Origin: Micromonospora sp. NBC_00421
GTDB lineage: Bacteria; Actinomycetota; Actinomycetes; Mycobacteriales; Micromonosporaceae
Assembly (NCBI RefSeq): GCF_036017915.1
Contig: NZ_CP107929.1
Coordinates: forward strand, 2,108,001-2,172,000
Length of the DNA stretch: 64,000 bases
Reading direction: 5' to 3'
The translations under genes were made by a program, and so were the position numbers. The notes under the pieces were generated by a model that searched no databases, was not told the DNA's origin, and was given only the letters and a program-made list of their open reading frames with translations. Of this stretch, positions 9,138 through 16,835 are shown piece by piece. The first letter of the stretch is position 1; the number at the start of each line of letters is the position of its first letter.

Positions 9138-10391
9138 TCAGGTGACCCGGGACGGCTCCGCCGGCAGCTCGGCCCAGGCCCGCCGCTCGGCGACGTCCCG
9201 CAGCCGGTCCATCGCGTCCCACACGTCGACGTGGCGGGTGTAGAGCGCCGCCGGGCCGAGCCGCAGCCGGTCGGGCACCCGGTAGTCGCCGACCACCCCG
9301 GCGTCGACCAGGGCGCGGGAGATCCGCAGCGCCTCCGGGTGGTGCAGCGACACGTGCCCGCCGCGTCGGCGCGGATCCCGGGGGGAGGCGAGCCGGAAGC
9401 CGTGCGGGACGAGCCAGGCGTCGGCCAGCTCGATGATCAGCTCACCGAGCCGTACCGACTTCTCCCGGACCCGGTCCATCCCGGCGTCGGCCAGCACATC
9501 CAGGGCCGGGTCGAGGGCGGCCATCCCGAGCACCGGCGGGGTGCCCACCAGGAACCGTTCCGGGCCGGGCGCGGGATCGTAGCCGGCACCCATCCGGAAC
9601 TGCTCGCGCTGGCCGAACCAGCCCCAGATCGGCTGCCGCAGCGACTCCTGCAACTCCCGCCGGACGTAGAGGAAGGCCGGTGCGCCGGGGCCGCCGTTGA
9701 GGTACTTGTAGGTGCAGCCGACCGCGAGGTCGGCACCGGCGGCGGTCAGGTCCAGCGGCACCGAGCCGACCGCGTGCGAGAGGTCCCACAGCACCAACGC
9801 GCCGACCCGGCGGGCGGCGGCCGTCACCGCCGCCACGTCCAGCAGCGCCCCGCAGCGGTACGACACCGCCGACAGCACCACAAGCGCCACGTCCTCGGTC
9901 AGCGCCGCCGTCAGGGTGTCCTGGTCCAGCCCCTCGTCCAGGTCGGAGGGGAGTAGCCGCAGGGTGTGCCCGCGCTGGGCGGCCAACCCCTCCAGCAGGT
10001 ACCGGTCGGTGGGGAACTCCTCGGCGTCGGCCAGGATCGTCCGCCGGCCGGGCCGGGCGTCGAGGGCGGCGGCGGCCAGCTTGTAGAGGTTGACCGAGGT
10101 GGAGTCGGAGACGATCACCTCACCCTCCCGGGCGCCCAGCGCGTGGCTGGCGATCCGGTCGCCGATGCGGCGCGGCCACTCGATCCAGGTCGGCCAGCTC
10201 CGCACCAGTTCGGTGCCCCAGCCGCCACGCACCAGGCCGGCCAGGTGGTCGGCGGTGGCGGCCGGCAGCCGGCCCAGCGAGTTGCCGTCGAGGTAGAGCA
10301 GGTCGTCCACCACGAACCGGTCGCGTAATCCGGCGATCGGGTCGGCGGCGTCCCACTCCTGCACGACCTGTCGGGACGTCTGCTCGGCCAT
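9138..10391 (-). CDS. kynU: Kynureninase
   Basis: 417 aa, the normal length for a bacterial kynureninase. It is a fold-type I PLP enzyme that cleaves L-kynurenine to anthranilate and alanine. Visible features are the N-terminal LYLDGNSLGRLP motif, the SDSTSVNLYK phosphate-binding stretch, WDLSHAVGS (PLP-ring Asp), and the PLP lysine in CTYKYLNGGPGAP (about K229). The C-terminal region contains RRRGGHVSLHH, also typical. GGGAGGA precedes the ATG at suitable spacing. No tryptophan 2,3-dioxygenase or kynurenine formamidase gene is near, so any complete kynurenine pathway would have to be assembled from elsewhere. Kynureninases also supply anthranilate-type building blocks for natural products, but nothing adjacent supports that here. 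Confidence 0.93.
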   Translation of the reverse strand: MAEQTSRQVVQEWDAADPIAGLRDRFVVDDLLYLDGNSLGRLPAATADHLAGLVRGGWGTELVRSWPTWIEWPRRIGDRIASHALGAREGEVIVSDSTSVNLYKLAAAALDARPGRRTILADAEEFPTDRYLLEGLAAQRGHTLRLLPSDLDEGLDQDTLTAALTEDVALVVLSAVSYRCGALLDVAAVTAAARRVGALVLWDLSHAVGSVPLDLTAAGADLAVGCTYKYLNGGPGAPAFLYVRRELQESLRQPIWGWFGQREQFRMGAGYDPAPGPERFLVGTPPVLGMAALDPALDVLADAGMDRVREKSVRLGELIIELADAWLVPHGFRLASPRDPRRRGGHVSLHHPEALRISRALVDAGVVGDYRVPDRLRLGPAALYTRHVDVWDAMDRLRDVAERRAWAELPAEPSRVT

Positions 10392-10494
10392 GGTGTCCTC
10401 CCTCCGCCGGGGTCACCCGGGTCGATGCAGGCTAGCCGATCGGCCCGTCGACCGGTAACGGCCGGTGGGCCGCCCACCCCGTACCCCGGCCAGG

Positions 10495-12132
10495 TCAGCC
10501 GACCGGGACGGTGGCGGTGACGGTGGCCTGGTCGATGTCGCTGGTCCGGACGGTGAACCGGATCGTCCACTCACCGCGCGCCGGCAGGCTGATCTCGGCA
10601 CTGCCGTGGTGCGGCTCCGGGCTCTCCACCGGTACGGCCATCGGTTCGATCCCGGCCGACGGCAGGGCGAGGCTGACCGTCCACTGGACCACCGGCAGCG
10701 GCTGCCCCTGCGGGGTGTAGACGTAGGCGTGCAACGAGTTCGGCACGCCCACCCGTACCGGATAGATGTCGAACTGGAGGGTGTAGTGACCGCTGGTGAG
10801 GGTCTGGGCGACGCCCTCGCGGCTGGCGCGGGCGGCCTGGGTGTCGGCGGTCCGGCCGGGCGGGGTCTGCACCAGCACGGCGGTCAGTGCCAGCACCACC
10901 GCCGTGACGGCGAGTTCCACCCCGGCGGCCCGCGCCACCCGGCGGGGTCGGTCGGCGGCCCGACCGCCGCGCACCATCCGCCGCTGCCCGGCCGCGACGC
11001 CGAGCACGGCGGCGAGCAGCGCCGCCTTGGCGCAGAGCAGCCGCCCGTAGCCGGTGCCGAACAGCGCCGCGGGCCGGCCGAGTTCGATCGCGGCCTGCCC
11101 CACGCCCGAGGCGACCAGCCACCCGACCGCGATGGTCGCCCACCGCGACCAGGCCGGCAGGACCCGGGCCAGCACCCGCCGGTGGGTGCCGGGCAGCAGG
11201 AACACCGCCAGGGTGAACAGCCCGCCCAACCACACGCTCATCCCGGCCAGGTGCACCACGTCGGCCAGGATGCTCACCGGCGGCAGTGGTGAGGCCACCG
11301 GGTGCCCGGCCAGCGGCCAGGTGACCAGCCCGACCAGGCCCACCACCGCCAGCACCGCCCGCCGGCCGCGACCGGCCCGCCCGCCGGCCACCGCCGGCAG
11401 CAGCACGGCGGCGAGGCCGGTCAGCGCCAGCCGGGCACCCAGCACCGGCCCGATGTCGCTGCCCGCCACCGCCGTGAGGTCGCCGCGGGACAGGCCGCCG
11501 ACCGGCACCCCGACCATGTCCGCGGCCTGCGCCACCCAGGACCCGGCGGTGCCCACGGCCACCAGGGCCAGGCCGACGTACCCGGTGGTGGTCACCGCGC
11601 GCCGGCGACGACGGCGGGGCCAGCGTGCGGCACCGAGCAGCGTCGGGCCGACCGCCAGCACCAGGCCCAGGTAGCCGACGAACCGGGCGGCGGGCGTCCA
11701 CGCGCCGGCGGGCCGCTCGTCCACGGCCACCGGCTCCGGGGGAGTCGCCGACGGCGCACCGGCGGAGTAGGCGAAGCTGCCGGCGACCGGGTGGCTGTCG
11801 GCCGAGATCACCCGGTAGCTGACCAGGTAGGTGCCGAGCGGCCGGTCCGGCACCCGCACCGGGATCCGCAGCGTGGCTCCCTGCGCGACCGGATCCCCGG
11901 CGGTGACCCGTCGCCCGTCCGGGCCGAGCACCTGCACCCGGCCGACGACCGGGGAGACCGCCTCGCTGAAGACCAGCACCACCTCGCCGGGTGGGGCACC
12001 GATCACCGCGTCCCGGACCGGGCTGGTGGCGACCAGCGCGGCGTGGGCGGCGGCCGGCGTCGCCGGGGTCAGCGGTACGGACAGCAGCGCGAGGAGCAAC
12101 CCCAGCAGCACGGCGGAACGGGTGGTACGCAC
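10495..12132 (-). CDS. CopC-CopD fusion copper transport/resistance protein
   Basis: About 545 aa from GTG 12132. A signal peptide ends AAAHAAL, which would expose the N-terminal copper-ligand His of a CopC cupredoxin-like domain (about 33-125, HAALVATSPVRDAVI and SADSHPVAGSFAYS). Eight or nine transmembrane helices of a CopD/YcnJ domain follow (about 145-425, with DVVHLAGMSVWLGGLF). The C-terminal extracytoplasmic domain (about 445-545) resembles YtkA/FixH. The protein probably binds copper outside and imports or handles it at the membrane. The start is uncertain: an in-frame GTG at 12159 lies only 5 bp after the upstream regulator's stop, but neither start has a clear Shine-Dalgarno. 12132 gives the better signal peptide. 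Confidence 0.85.
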   Translation of the reverse strand: MRTTRSAVLLGLLLALLSVPLTPATPAAAHAALVATSPVRDAVIGAPPGEVVLVFSEAVSPVVGRVQVLGPDGRRVTAGDPVAQGATLRIPVRVPDRPLGTYLVSYRVISADSHPVAGSFAYSAGAPSATPPEPVAVDERPAGAWTPAARFVGYLGLVLAVGPTLLGAARWPRRRRRRAVTTTGYVGLALVAVGTAGSWVAQAADMVGVPVGGLSRGDLTAVAGSDIGPVLGARLALTGLAAVLLPAVAGGRAGRGRRAVLAVVGLVGLVTWPLAGHPVASPLPPVSILADVVHLAGMSVWLGGLFTLAVFLLPGTHRRVLARVLPAWSRWATIAVGWLVASGVGQAAIELGRPAALFGTGYGRLLCAKAALLAAVLGVAAGQRRMVRGGRAADRPRRVARAAGVELAVTAVVLALTAVLVQTPPGRTADTQAARASREGVAQTLTSGHYTLQFDIYPVRVGVPNSLHAYVYTPQGQPLPVVQWTVSLALPSAGIEPMAVPVESPEPHHGSAEISLPARGEWTIRFTVRTSDIDQATVTATVPVG

Positions 12133-12164
12133 ACACAGTGGTTCGTATTTCGTGATCACATGGT

Positions 12165-13433
12165 TCAACCGGCGGTGGAATGATCTGCCTCGCCGGTCGG
12201 TCGTTGGTGCAGGGCGAGGGTCAGCAGGAGGCGGGCGTCCGGGTCGTCCAGGGCCGGACCGAACAGGGTGCGCAGCTGCCGCATCCGGTAACGGACCGTC
12301 TGCGGGTGGGTGTGCAGGTCCTCGGCGACCGCGACCACCTGCCCCTGCCGGCGCAACCAGCCGTGCAGGGTCTCCGCCAGGGCCTGCCGGGTGGACGGTC
12401 GGAGCCCGGCCAGCGGGGCCAGCACGAGGTCGGCGAGGTGTCCGGCCAGGCCCGGCTCCCACGCGGTGAGCAGGGTGAGCAGCTGGTCGTCGCAGGACAC
12501 CACCGGCTCCGGGCCGAGCGCGCCCTGCTGGTGCAGGGTCAACGCCCGGCGGGACAGCCGGTACGACAACCGCGCCCGGTGCCGCGGCACCGCCGGCCCG
12601 AGCACCGCCCGCCGCCCGGCCAGCGCCTGCCGGGCCCGGTCGAGCCGACTCGGGGTACCGGGATCGGGCAGCACCACCCGGACGGCGTCGCCGATGACGG
12701 CGGCCACCGCGCCCGCACCGATGCCCCGGGCCAGGTGCTCGGCGTCGGTGCCGTCCACGCTGAGCACCGCCACGGTCGCCGGCAACGGCCAGCGGGCCGC
12801 GTCGGCGGCGGCGTGCAGCACCGCCTCGGTCGGCGGATCGGGCTGCACGAGCAGGGTGACCAGGCGACGTCGGATGGTGGCCCAGTCCTGGGCGGTGTCC
12901 CGCTGCTCGTCGAGGAACCCCTCGGCGGCGGCACCGGCCAGCGCGTCGGCGTAGCCGAACAGCGCCCCGGCGATCACGTACAGGTCGGCGGGTGCCGGGC
13001 CGGTGCCCCCGCCGGTCGGCGCGGTGGCGGGCCCGGCCTGCCGGGTGGCGACCCGGGTCGCTGCGGTGGCGTGTTCCACCAGGAAGGCCCAGATGTCGCG
13101 GGCCCCGAGGGTCAGCACGGTGCGTAGCGCGTCCACCCGGTGGCCCTCGCGGTACTCGGTGCGGCCCAGGGCGTGGAACACCTCCCGGGTGCCGGTCAGC
13201 TCCCGGCCGGGGTCGGCGACCGCGTCGACGAAGGTGTCGACGGCGGTCTGCACCCCCAGGGCCAGCCCCTGCCCCTGTCCACCGGTCAGCGACCGGCCCT
13301 GGGCAGCCATCGCGGCCCGGACGGTGCCGAGGATCCGCTCGTGCAGTAGCCCGCGCAGCCCCCGCAGGTGGTCGCCGACTGCAGGTGCGAGACCGGCGAG
13401 GCCGGGCGCGATGTCGAGCAGGGCATCCGACAC
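12165..13433 (-). CDS. PucR/CdaR-family transcriptional regulator
   Basis: 422 aa. The C-terminal PucR-type HTH is clear (LHTHPQTVRYRMRQLRTLFG, about 378-397), preceded by a GGDEF-like middle region and an N-terminal helical domain. The GTG start at 13433 is supported by GGGAGG at good spacing. It is divergent from the FAD-dependent dehydrogenase at 13530, and an 18-bp dyad lies between them, so it probably controls that gene and perhaps itself. Its stop is only 32 bp before the CopCD start, so the two may be co-transcribed, although the functions look unrelated. The inducer is unknown. Confidence 0.85.
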   Translation of the reverse strand: MSDALLDIAPGLAGLAPAVGDHLRGLRGLLHERILGTVRAAMAAQGRSLTGGQGQGLALGVQTAVDTFVDAVADPGRELTGTREVFHALGRTEYREGHRVDALRTVLTLGARDIWAFLVEHATAATRVATRQAGPATAPTGGGTGPAPADLYVIAGALFGYADALAGAAAEGFLDEQRDTAQDWATIRRRLVTLLVQPDPPTEAVLHAAADAARWPLPATVAVLSVDGTDAEHLARGIGAGAVAAVIGDAVRVVLPDPGTPSRLDRARQALAGRRAVLGPAVPRHRARLSYRLSRRALTLHQQGALGPEPVVSCDDQLLTLLTAWEPGLAGHLADLVLAPLAGLRPSTRQALAETLHGWLRRQGQVVAVAEDLHTHPQTVRYRMRQLRTLFGPALDDPDARLLLTLALHQRPTGEADHSTAG

Positions 13434-13446
13434 GGACGGCCTCCCT

Positions 13447-13464
13447 TTGTCATCCAGGTGACAA
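13447..13464. promoter_or_regulatory. 18-bp dyad between the PucR-type regulator and the FAD dehydrogenase
   Basis: TTGTCATC-CA-GGTGACAA is an inverted repeat of 8-nt arms with one mismatch. It lies just upstream of the regulator's ribosome-binding site in the 96-bp divergent spacer. A GATAAT hexamer at 13495-13500 could be the -10 of the rightward gene, though no good -35 is visible. The dyad is the best candidate operator for the regulator encoded at 12165-13433. Confidence 0.5.
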
Positions 13465-13529
13465 CTACGGAGGCGGATTCTGCGCCCCGGCACTGATAAT
13501 TTTGGCACCCTCGTACGTAGGGTCGGCGG

Positions 13530-15188
13530 ATGGACACGGATGTCATCGTGATCGGTGCCGGCCTGGCCGGCCTGGTCGCCACCGTCGAGGCCGCCGACGC
13601 GGGCCGTCGGGTGCTGCTGCTCGACCAGGAATCGGCGGACAACCTCGGTGGGCAGGCCTTCTGGTCGTTCGGCGGGCTCTTCTTCGTCGACTCGCCCGAG
13701 CAGCGGCGGATGGGCATCCGTGACTCGGTCGAGCTGGCCTGGCAGGACTGGACCGGCAGCGCCGCGTTCGACCGGCCGGAGGACCACTGGCCGCGCCGCT
13801 GGGCGCAGGCGTACGTGCACTTCGCCGCCGGGGAGAAGCGGGCCTGGCTGCGGTCGATGGGTCACCGGGTCTTCCCGGTGGTGAGCTGGGCGGAGCGGGG
13901 CGGGGGAGCGGCCCACGGGCACGGCAACTCGGTACCCCGGTTCCATGTCACCTGGGGCACCGGCCCCGGCGTGGTCGAGCCGTTCGCCCGGCGGGTCCAC
14001 GACGCCGTCGCGCAGGGCCGGGTGACGCTGGCGTTCCGGCACCGGGTCGACGAACTCGTCACCACCGGCGGCGTGGTCACCGGGGTACGCGGCGCGGTCC
14101 TCGCCCCCGACGACGCGCCGCGCGGGCGCAGCAGCTCCCGGGAGGTCGTCGGCGACTTCAGCCACGGCGCGCAGGCGGTGATCATCACCTCGGGTGGCAT
14201 CGGCGGCAACCACGACCTGGTCCGGCAGGCCTGGCCGGCCCGGCTCGGCACCCCGCCGACCCGGATGGTCGCCGGGGTCCCCGCCCACGTCGACGGGCGG
14301 ATGCTCGCCATCACCGAGACCGCCGGTGGGCAGGTGATCAATCCGGACCGGATGTGGCACTACACCGAGGGGCTGCGCAACTGGGACCCGGTCTGGCCCG
14401 AACACGGCATCCGGATCCTGCCCGGCCCGTCCTCACTGTGGCTCGACGCCACCGGGGCCCGGCTGCCGGCGCCGTTGTTCCCCGGCTTCGACACCCTGGC
14501 CACCCTGCGGCACCTGCGCGCCACCGGCCACGACTACAGCTGGTTCCTGCTCACCCAGAAGATCATCGAGAAGGAGTTCGCGCTGTCGGGCTCCGAGCAG
14601 AACCCGGACCTGACCAACCGCAGCGTACGGCAGGTGCTGCAACGGGTCCGGCCGGGCGCACCCGGGCCGGTGGAGGCGTTCAAGCGGCACGGGGCCGACT
14701 TCGTCGTCGCCGACACCCTGCCGGAGCTGGTGGCCGGGATGAACAAGCTGGCCGCCGAGACCGGCGGACCGCAACTCGACACCACCGCGCTGACCGCCCT
14801 GGTCGAGGCGCGCGACCGCGAGGTCGCCCACCCGTTCGGCAAGGACGCCCAGCTCACCGCGATTCGGGGGGCCCGTCGCTACCGGGGTGACCGGCTGATC
14901 CGGGTGGCTGCCCCGCACCGGCTGCTCGACCCGGCGGCCGGCCCGCTGATCGCGGTCCAGCTGCACGTGCTCACCCGCAAGAGTCTCGGCGGGCTGCACA
15001 CCGACCTGTCCGCCCGGGTGCTGCGCCCGGACGGGGAACCGCTGGGCGGGGTGTACGCCGCAGGCGAGGTCGCCGGCTTCGGTGGCGGGGGCATGCACGG
15101 CTACAGCGCGCTGGAGGGCACCTTCCTCGGCGGCTGTCTCTTCTCCGGCCGTACCGCCGGTCGGGCCGCGGCGGCGACGGCCGGCTGA
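13530..15188 (+). CDS. FAD-binding dehydrogenase (fumarate reductase/3-ketosteroid dehydrogenase-like flavoprotein)
   Basis: 552 aa. The N-terminal dinucleotide-binding motif is complete (VIVIGAGLAGLVATVEAADAG with a following acidic LLLDQE), then NLGGQAFWSFGG. The C-terminal flavin motif is also present (GGVYAAGEVAGFGGGGMHGYSALEGTFLGGCLFSGRTAG). The protein belongs to the FAD-binding dehydrogenase group related to fumarate reductase flavoproteins and 3-ketosteroid delta1-dehydrogenases (COG3573-like), a group with mostly unknown substrates. No signal peptide is seen, so it is probably cytoplasmic. It is a single-gene unit divergent from the PucR-type regulator, which presumably responds to its substrate. 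The specific reaction cannot be named from sequence alone. Confidence 0.85.
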   Translation: MDTDVIVIGAGLAGLVATVEAADAGRRVLLLDQESADNLGGQAFWSFGGLFFVDSPEQRRMGIRDSVELAWQDWTGSAAFDRPEDHWPRRWAQAYVHFAAGEKRAWLRSMGHRVFPVVSWAERGGGAAHGHGNSVPRFHVTWGTGPGVVEPFARRVHDAVAQGRVTLAFRHRVDELVTTGGVVTGVRGAVLAPDDAPRGRSSSREVVGDFSHGAQAVIITSGGIGGNHDLVRQAWPARLGTPPTRMVAGVPAHVDGRMLAITETAGGQVINPDRMWHYTEGLRNWDPVWPEHGIRILPGPSSLWLDATGARLPAPLFPGFDTLATLRHLRATGHDYSWFLLTQKIIEKEFALSGSEQNPDLTNRSVRQVLQRVRPGAPGPVEAFKRHGADFVVADTLPELVAGMNKLAAETGGPQLDTTALTALVEARDREVAHPFGKDAQLTAIRGARRYRGDRLIRVAAPHRLLDPAAGPLIAVQLHVLTRKSLGGLHTDLSARVLRPDGEPLGGVYAAGEVAGFGGGGMHGYSALEGTFLGGCLFSGRTAGRAAAATAG

Positions 15189-15205
15189 CCGTCGGCGTTC
15201 CAGGC

Positions 15206-15250
15206 GTGGCGTTGCGCTTTCGACGTGGTCGTGGCGTTGCGGTTTCGGCG
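15206..15250. repeat. Two imperfect 20-bp direct repeats in a convergent spacer
   Basis: GTGGCGTTGCGCTTTCGACG (15206-15225) recurs as GTGGCGTTGCGGTTTCGGCG (15231-15250), differing at two positions. The pair fills most of the 71-bp gap between the FAD dehydrogenase and the LacI gene, where a terminator would be expected. No strong hairpin is seen. Function is unknown. Confidence 0.6.
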
Positions 15251-15259
15251 CGGGTGGGA

Positions 15260-16276
15260 TCAGGGCAGGCGTCGGGTGCTGTGCCGGACGATCAGCGGGG
15301 TGGCCAGCTCGATCCGATGGCTGTCCAGCCCCTCCCCGGCGATCAGCGACAACAGCATCCGGGTCGCCATGCCGGCCATCTCGGCCAGCGGCTGGCGGAC
15401 GGTGGTCAGCGGCGGGGCGGCCCAGCGGGCGGAGTCGAGGTCGTCGAAGCCGACGATGCTGATGTCGTCGGGAACCCGGGCGCCGCGCTCGTAGAGCGCC
15501 TCGTAGGCGCCCAACGCCATCTCGTCGGCGCAGGCGAACACGGCGCTGGGCGGTTGGGCGAGGTCAAGCAGGGCGTTCATCTCCCGATAGCCCGACGGGG
15601 AGGTGAAGTCGCCGTGCCGGACGTACCCGGCGGGGATCTTGCGGTTGGCGGCGTTCATCGCGGCCCGGTACCCGTCGACCCGGGCGCGGCTGCACGGCAC
15701 GGTCGGTGGCCCGCCGATCACGGCGATCCGGTGGTGGCCCAGGTCGAGCAGGTGTTCGGCGGCGGCCACGCCCCCGGACCAGTTGGTCGCGCCCACCGAG
15801 GGGATGCCGGCGCCGGGTTGGCCGGCCGGGTCGATGATGACCACCGGGATGCCGAGCTCGTTGAGCTGACCCTGCTGGCTGGGGGACAGGTCGGAGAGCA
15901 CGAGCAGCACCCCGTCGCAGCGGCGCTTGGAGAGCTGTTCGATCCACCGCCGGTCGGGGCGGCTGCGGCTGCGGCCGTGCACGGCGGAGACCACCACCCC
16001 GACGCCGGCCCGGTAGGCCAACTCCTCGACGCCGTCGAGGATCTGCATCGCCCAGGGGCTGCCGAGATCCCGGAAGACCAGGTCGATGAGGCCGGCGGCA
16101 CCGGGCATCGAGGGCGCCCGGCGGGCGGTGTACGACCGCCTGTCGAGCAGGTCCTGGATGCGACGCCGGGTCGCCGGGGCGACGTCGGGTCTACCGTTGA
16201 GCACCTTCGAGACGGTGGGGACGGACACCCCCGCGGCCGTCGCGATCTCCGACAGCGTCGCCCGGTCCTCCGCCAT
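15260..16276 (-). CDS. LacI-family transcriptional regulator
   Basis: 338 aa. The N-terminal HTH is canonical (ATLSEIATAAGVSVPTVSKVLNGRPDVAPATRRRI, residues about 6-40). A type-I periplasmic-binding-like sensor domain follows, with GVLLVLSDL, VVIIDPAG, HHRIAVIGG, FACADEMALGAYEAL and ISIVGFDDLDSARWAAPPLTTVRQP in the order expected for sugar-responsive LacI members. The ATG at 16276 has GAGGAG at 6-nt spacing; an ATG two codons earlier sits directly on the purine run and is rejected. Two GAAA-S-TTTC sites upstream (16319-16327 and 16431-16439) are likely autoregulatory operators. The wording of these sites resembles motifs reported upstream of actinomycete xylan genes, so a xylo-oligosaccharide ligand is possible but unproven. 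Confidence 0.92.
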   Translation of the reverse strand: MAEDRATLSEIATAAGVSVPTVSKVLNGRPDVAPATRRRIQDLLDRRSYTARRAPSMPGAAGLIDLVFRDLGSPWAMQILDGVEELAYRAGVGVVVSAVHGRSRSRPDRRWIEQLSKRRCDGVLLVLSDLSPSQQGQLNELGIPVVIIDPAGQPGAGIPSVGATNWSGGVAAAEHLLDLGHHRIAVIGGPPTVPCSRARVDGYRAAMNAANRKIPAGYVRHGDFTSPSGYREMNALLDLAQPPSAVFACADEMALGAYEALYERGARVPDDISIVGFDDLDSARWAAPPLTTVRQPLAEMAGMATRMLLSLIAGEGLDSHRIELATPLIVRHSTRRLP

Positions 16277-16316
16277 GCCCATCTCCTCACAGTCACGCGC
16301 CCGCGGGCAGCATAGC

Positions 16317-16329
16317 CCGAAAGTTTCGG
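16317..16329. promoter_or_regulatory. GAAAGTTTC operator, proximal to the LacI gene
   Basis: CCGAAA-G-TTTCGG is an odd-centred palindrome 40 bp upstream of the LacI ATG. With the similar site at 16430-16439 it probably forms an autoregulatory operator pair. Confidence 0.55.
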
Positions 16330-16429
16330 AAGTCGGGGGTCGGCCTGGCCGGATCGGCGGTTCGGCCGGTCCGCGCCCGCCGTTCGCCGTGCGGCGGTGT
16401 CGAGGCGTACCGCCGGACGGTGGGGAATT

Positions 16430-16439
16430 CGAAACTTTC
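16430..16439. promoter_or_regulatory. GAAACTTTC operator, distal to the LacI gene
   Basis: CGAAACTTTC contains the palindromic core GAAA-C-TTTC and is followed four bases later by another GAAAC. It shares the GAAA-S-TTTC pattern with 16319-16327, about 112 bp away, a spacing that would allow looping by a tetrameric or paired LacI-family repressor. Confidence 0.45.
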
Positions 16440-16537
16440 CCGAAACGACTGTCCGCCGGCCGGTCGGGCACGCCGACGCCGGCGCCAGGCAGATGTCGCG
16501 TCACCGCGCCACTGCGCCCACCGCGCCCACTGCGCCA

Positions 16538-16605
16538 CCGCGCTCGATCCAGGATGTAGTGGCCTCGGCCCCTTCGGATCCCACTACATCGTGGATCGAG
16601 CGCGG
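16538..16605. repeat. Long inverted repeat, 25-nt arms with one mismatch
   Basis: The left arm (16538-16562) and right arm (16581-16605) are reverse complements with one mismatch (G16552) around an 18-nt loop. The core of the arm reads GCTCGATCCAGGATGTAGTGG. It lies between divergent genes, so a terminator for either neighbour is not expected. A REP/MITE-like mobile palindrome or a structured regulatory element of the kinase leader are possibilities. The right arm runs straight into CGCGG tandem repeats. Confidence 0.75.
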
Positions 16606-16835
16606 CGCGGCGCGGCGCGGCGCGGCCCGGCGGCGCGGTCGGCTGCCATCGGGCGGACCAACGGTCGGTGGATCGGGTTCCCCGCTCGACCCCGCCGGGG
16701 GCGGTGCCCGATTTCTGCTCCGGCTGCTCATACGGCATGCTGTGCCGCAACGGCAGGAGACTCTGCCGGTGGCCGGCGACGACCTGCGGACACGGGGTCG
16801 TCCCTGCGCGAGACGTGCGGGAGGACAGGGCGGCG

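Larger units (their letters stand above)
16277..16835. other. 559-bp divergent intergenic region
   Basis: This gap separates the LacI gene (leftward) from the hybrid kinase (rightward). It contains two LacI-type half-palindromes near the left end, a 25-bp-arm inverted repeat at 16538-16605, and a run of CGCGG tandem units directly after it (to about 16625). No convincing gene is seen. The kinase frame remains open upstream of its chosen start (back to a GTG at 16668) and would encode a Cys-rich stretch, but it has no ribosome-binding site. Confidence 0.6.

Noticed and set aside
16668..16835. N-terminal extension of the hybrid kinase containing a Cys-rich CSGC...C stretch
   Set aside because: The upstream GTG has no ribosome-binding site, whereas ATG 16836 has GGGAGGA and begins just before the PAS domain.
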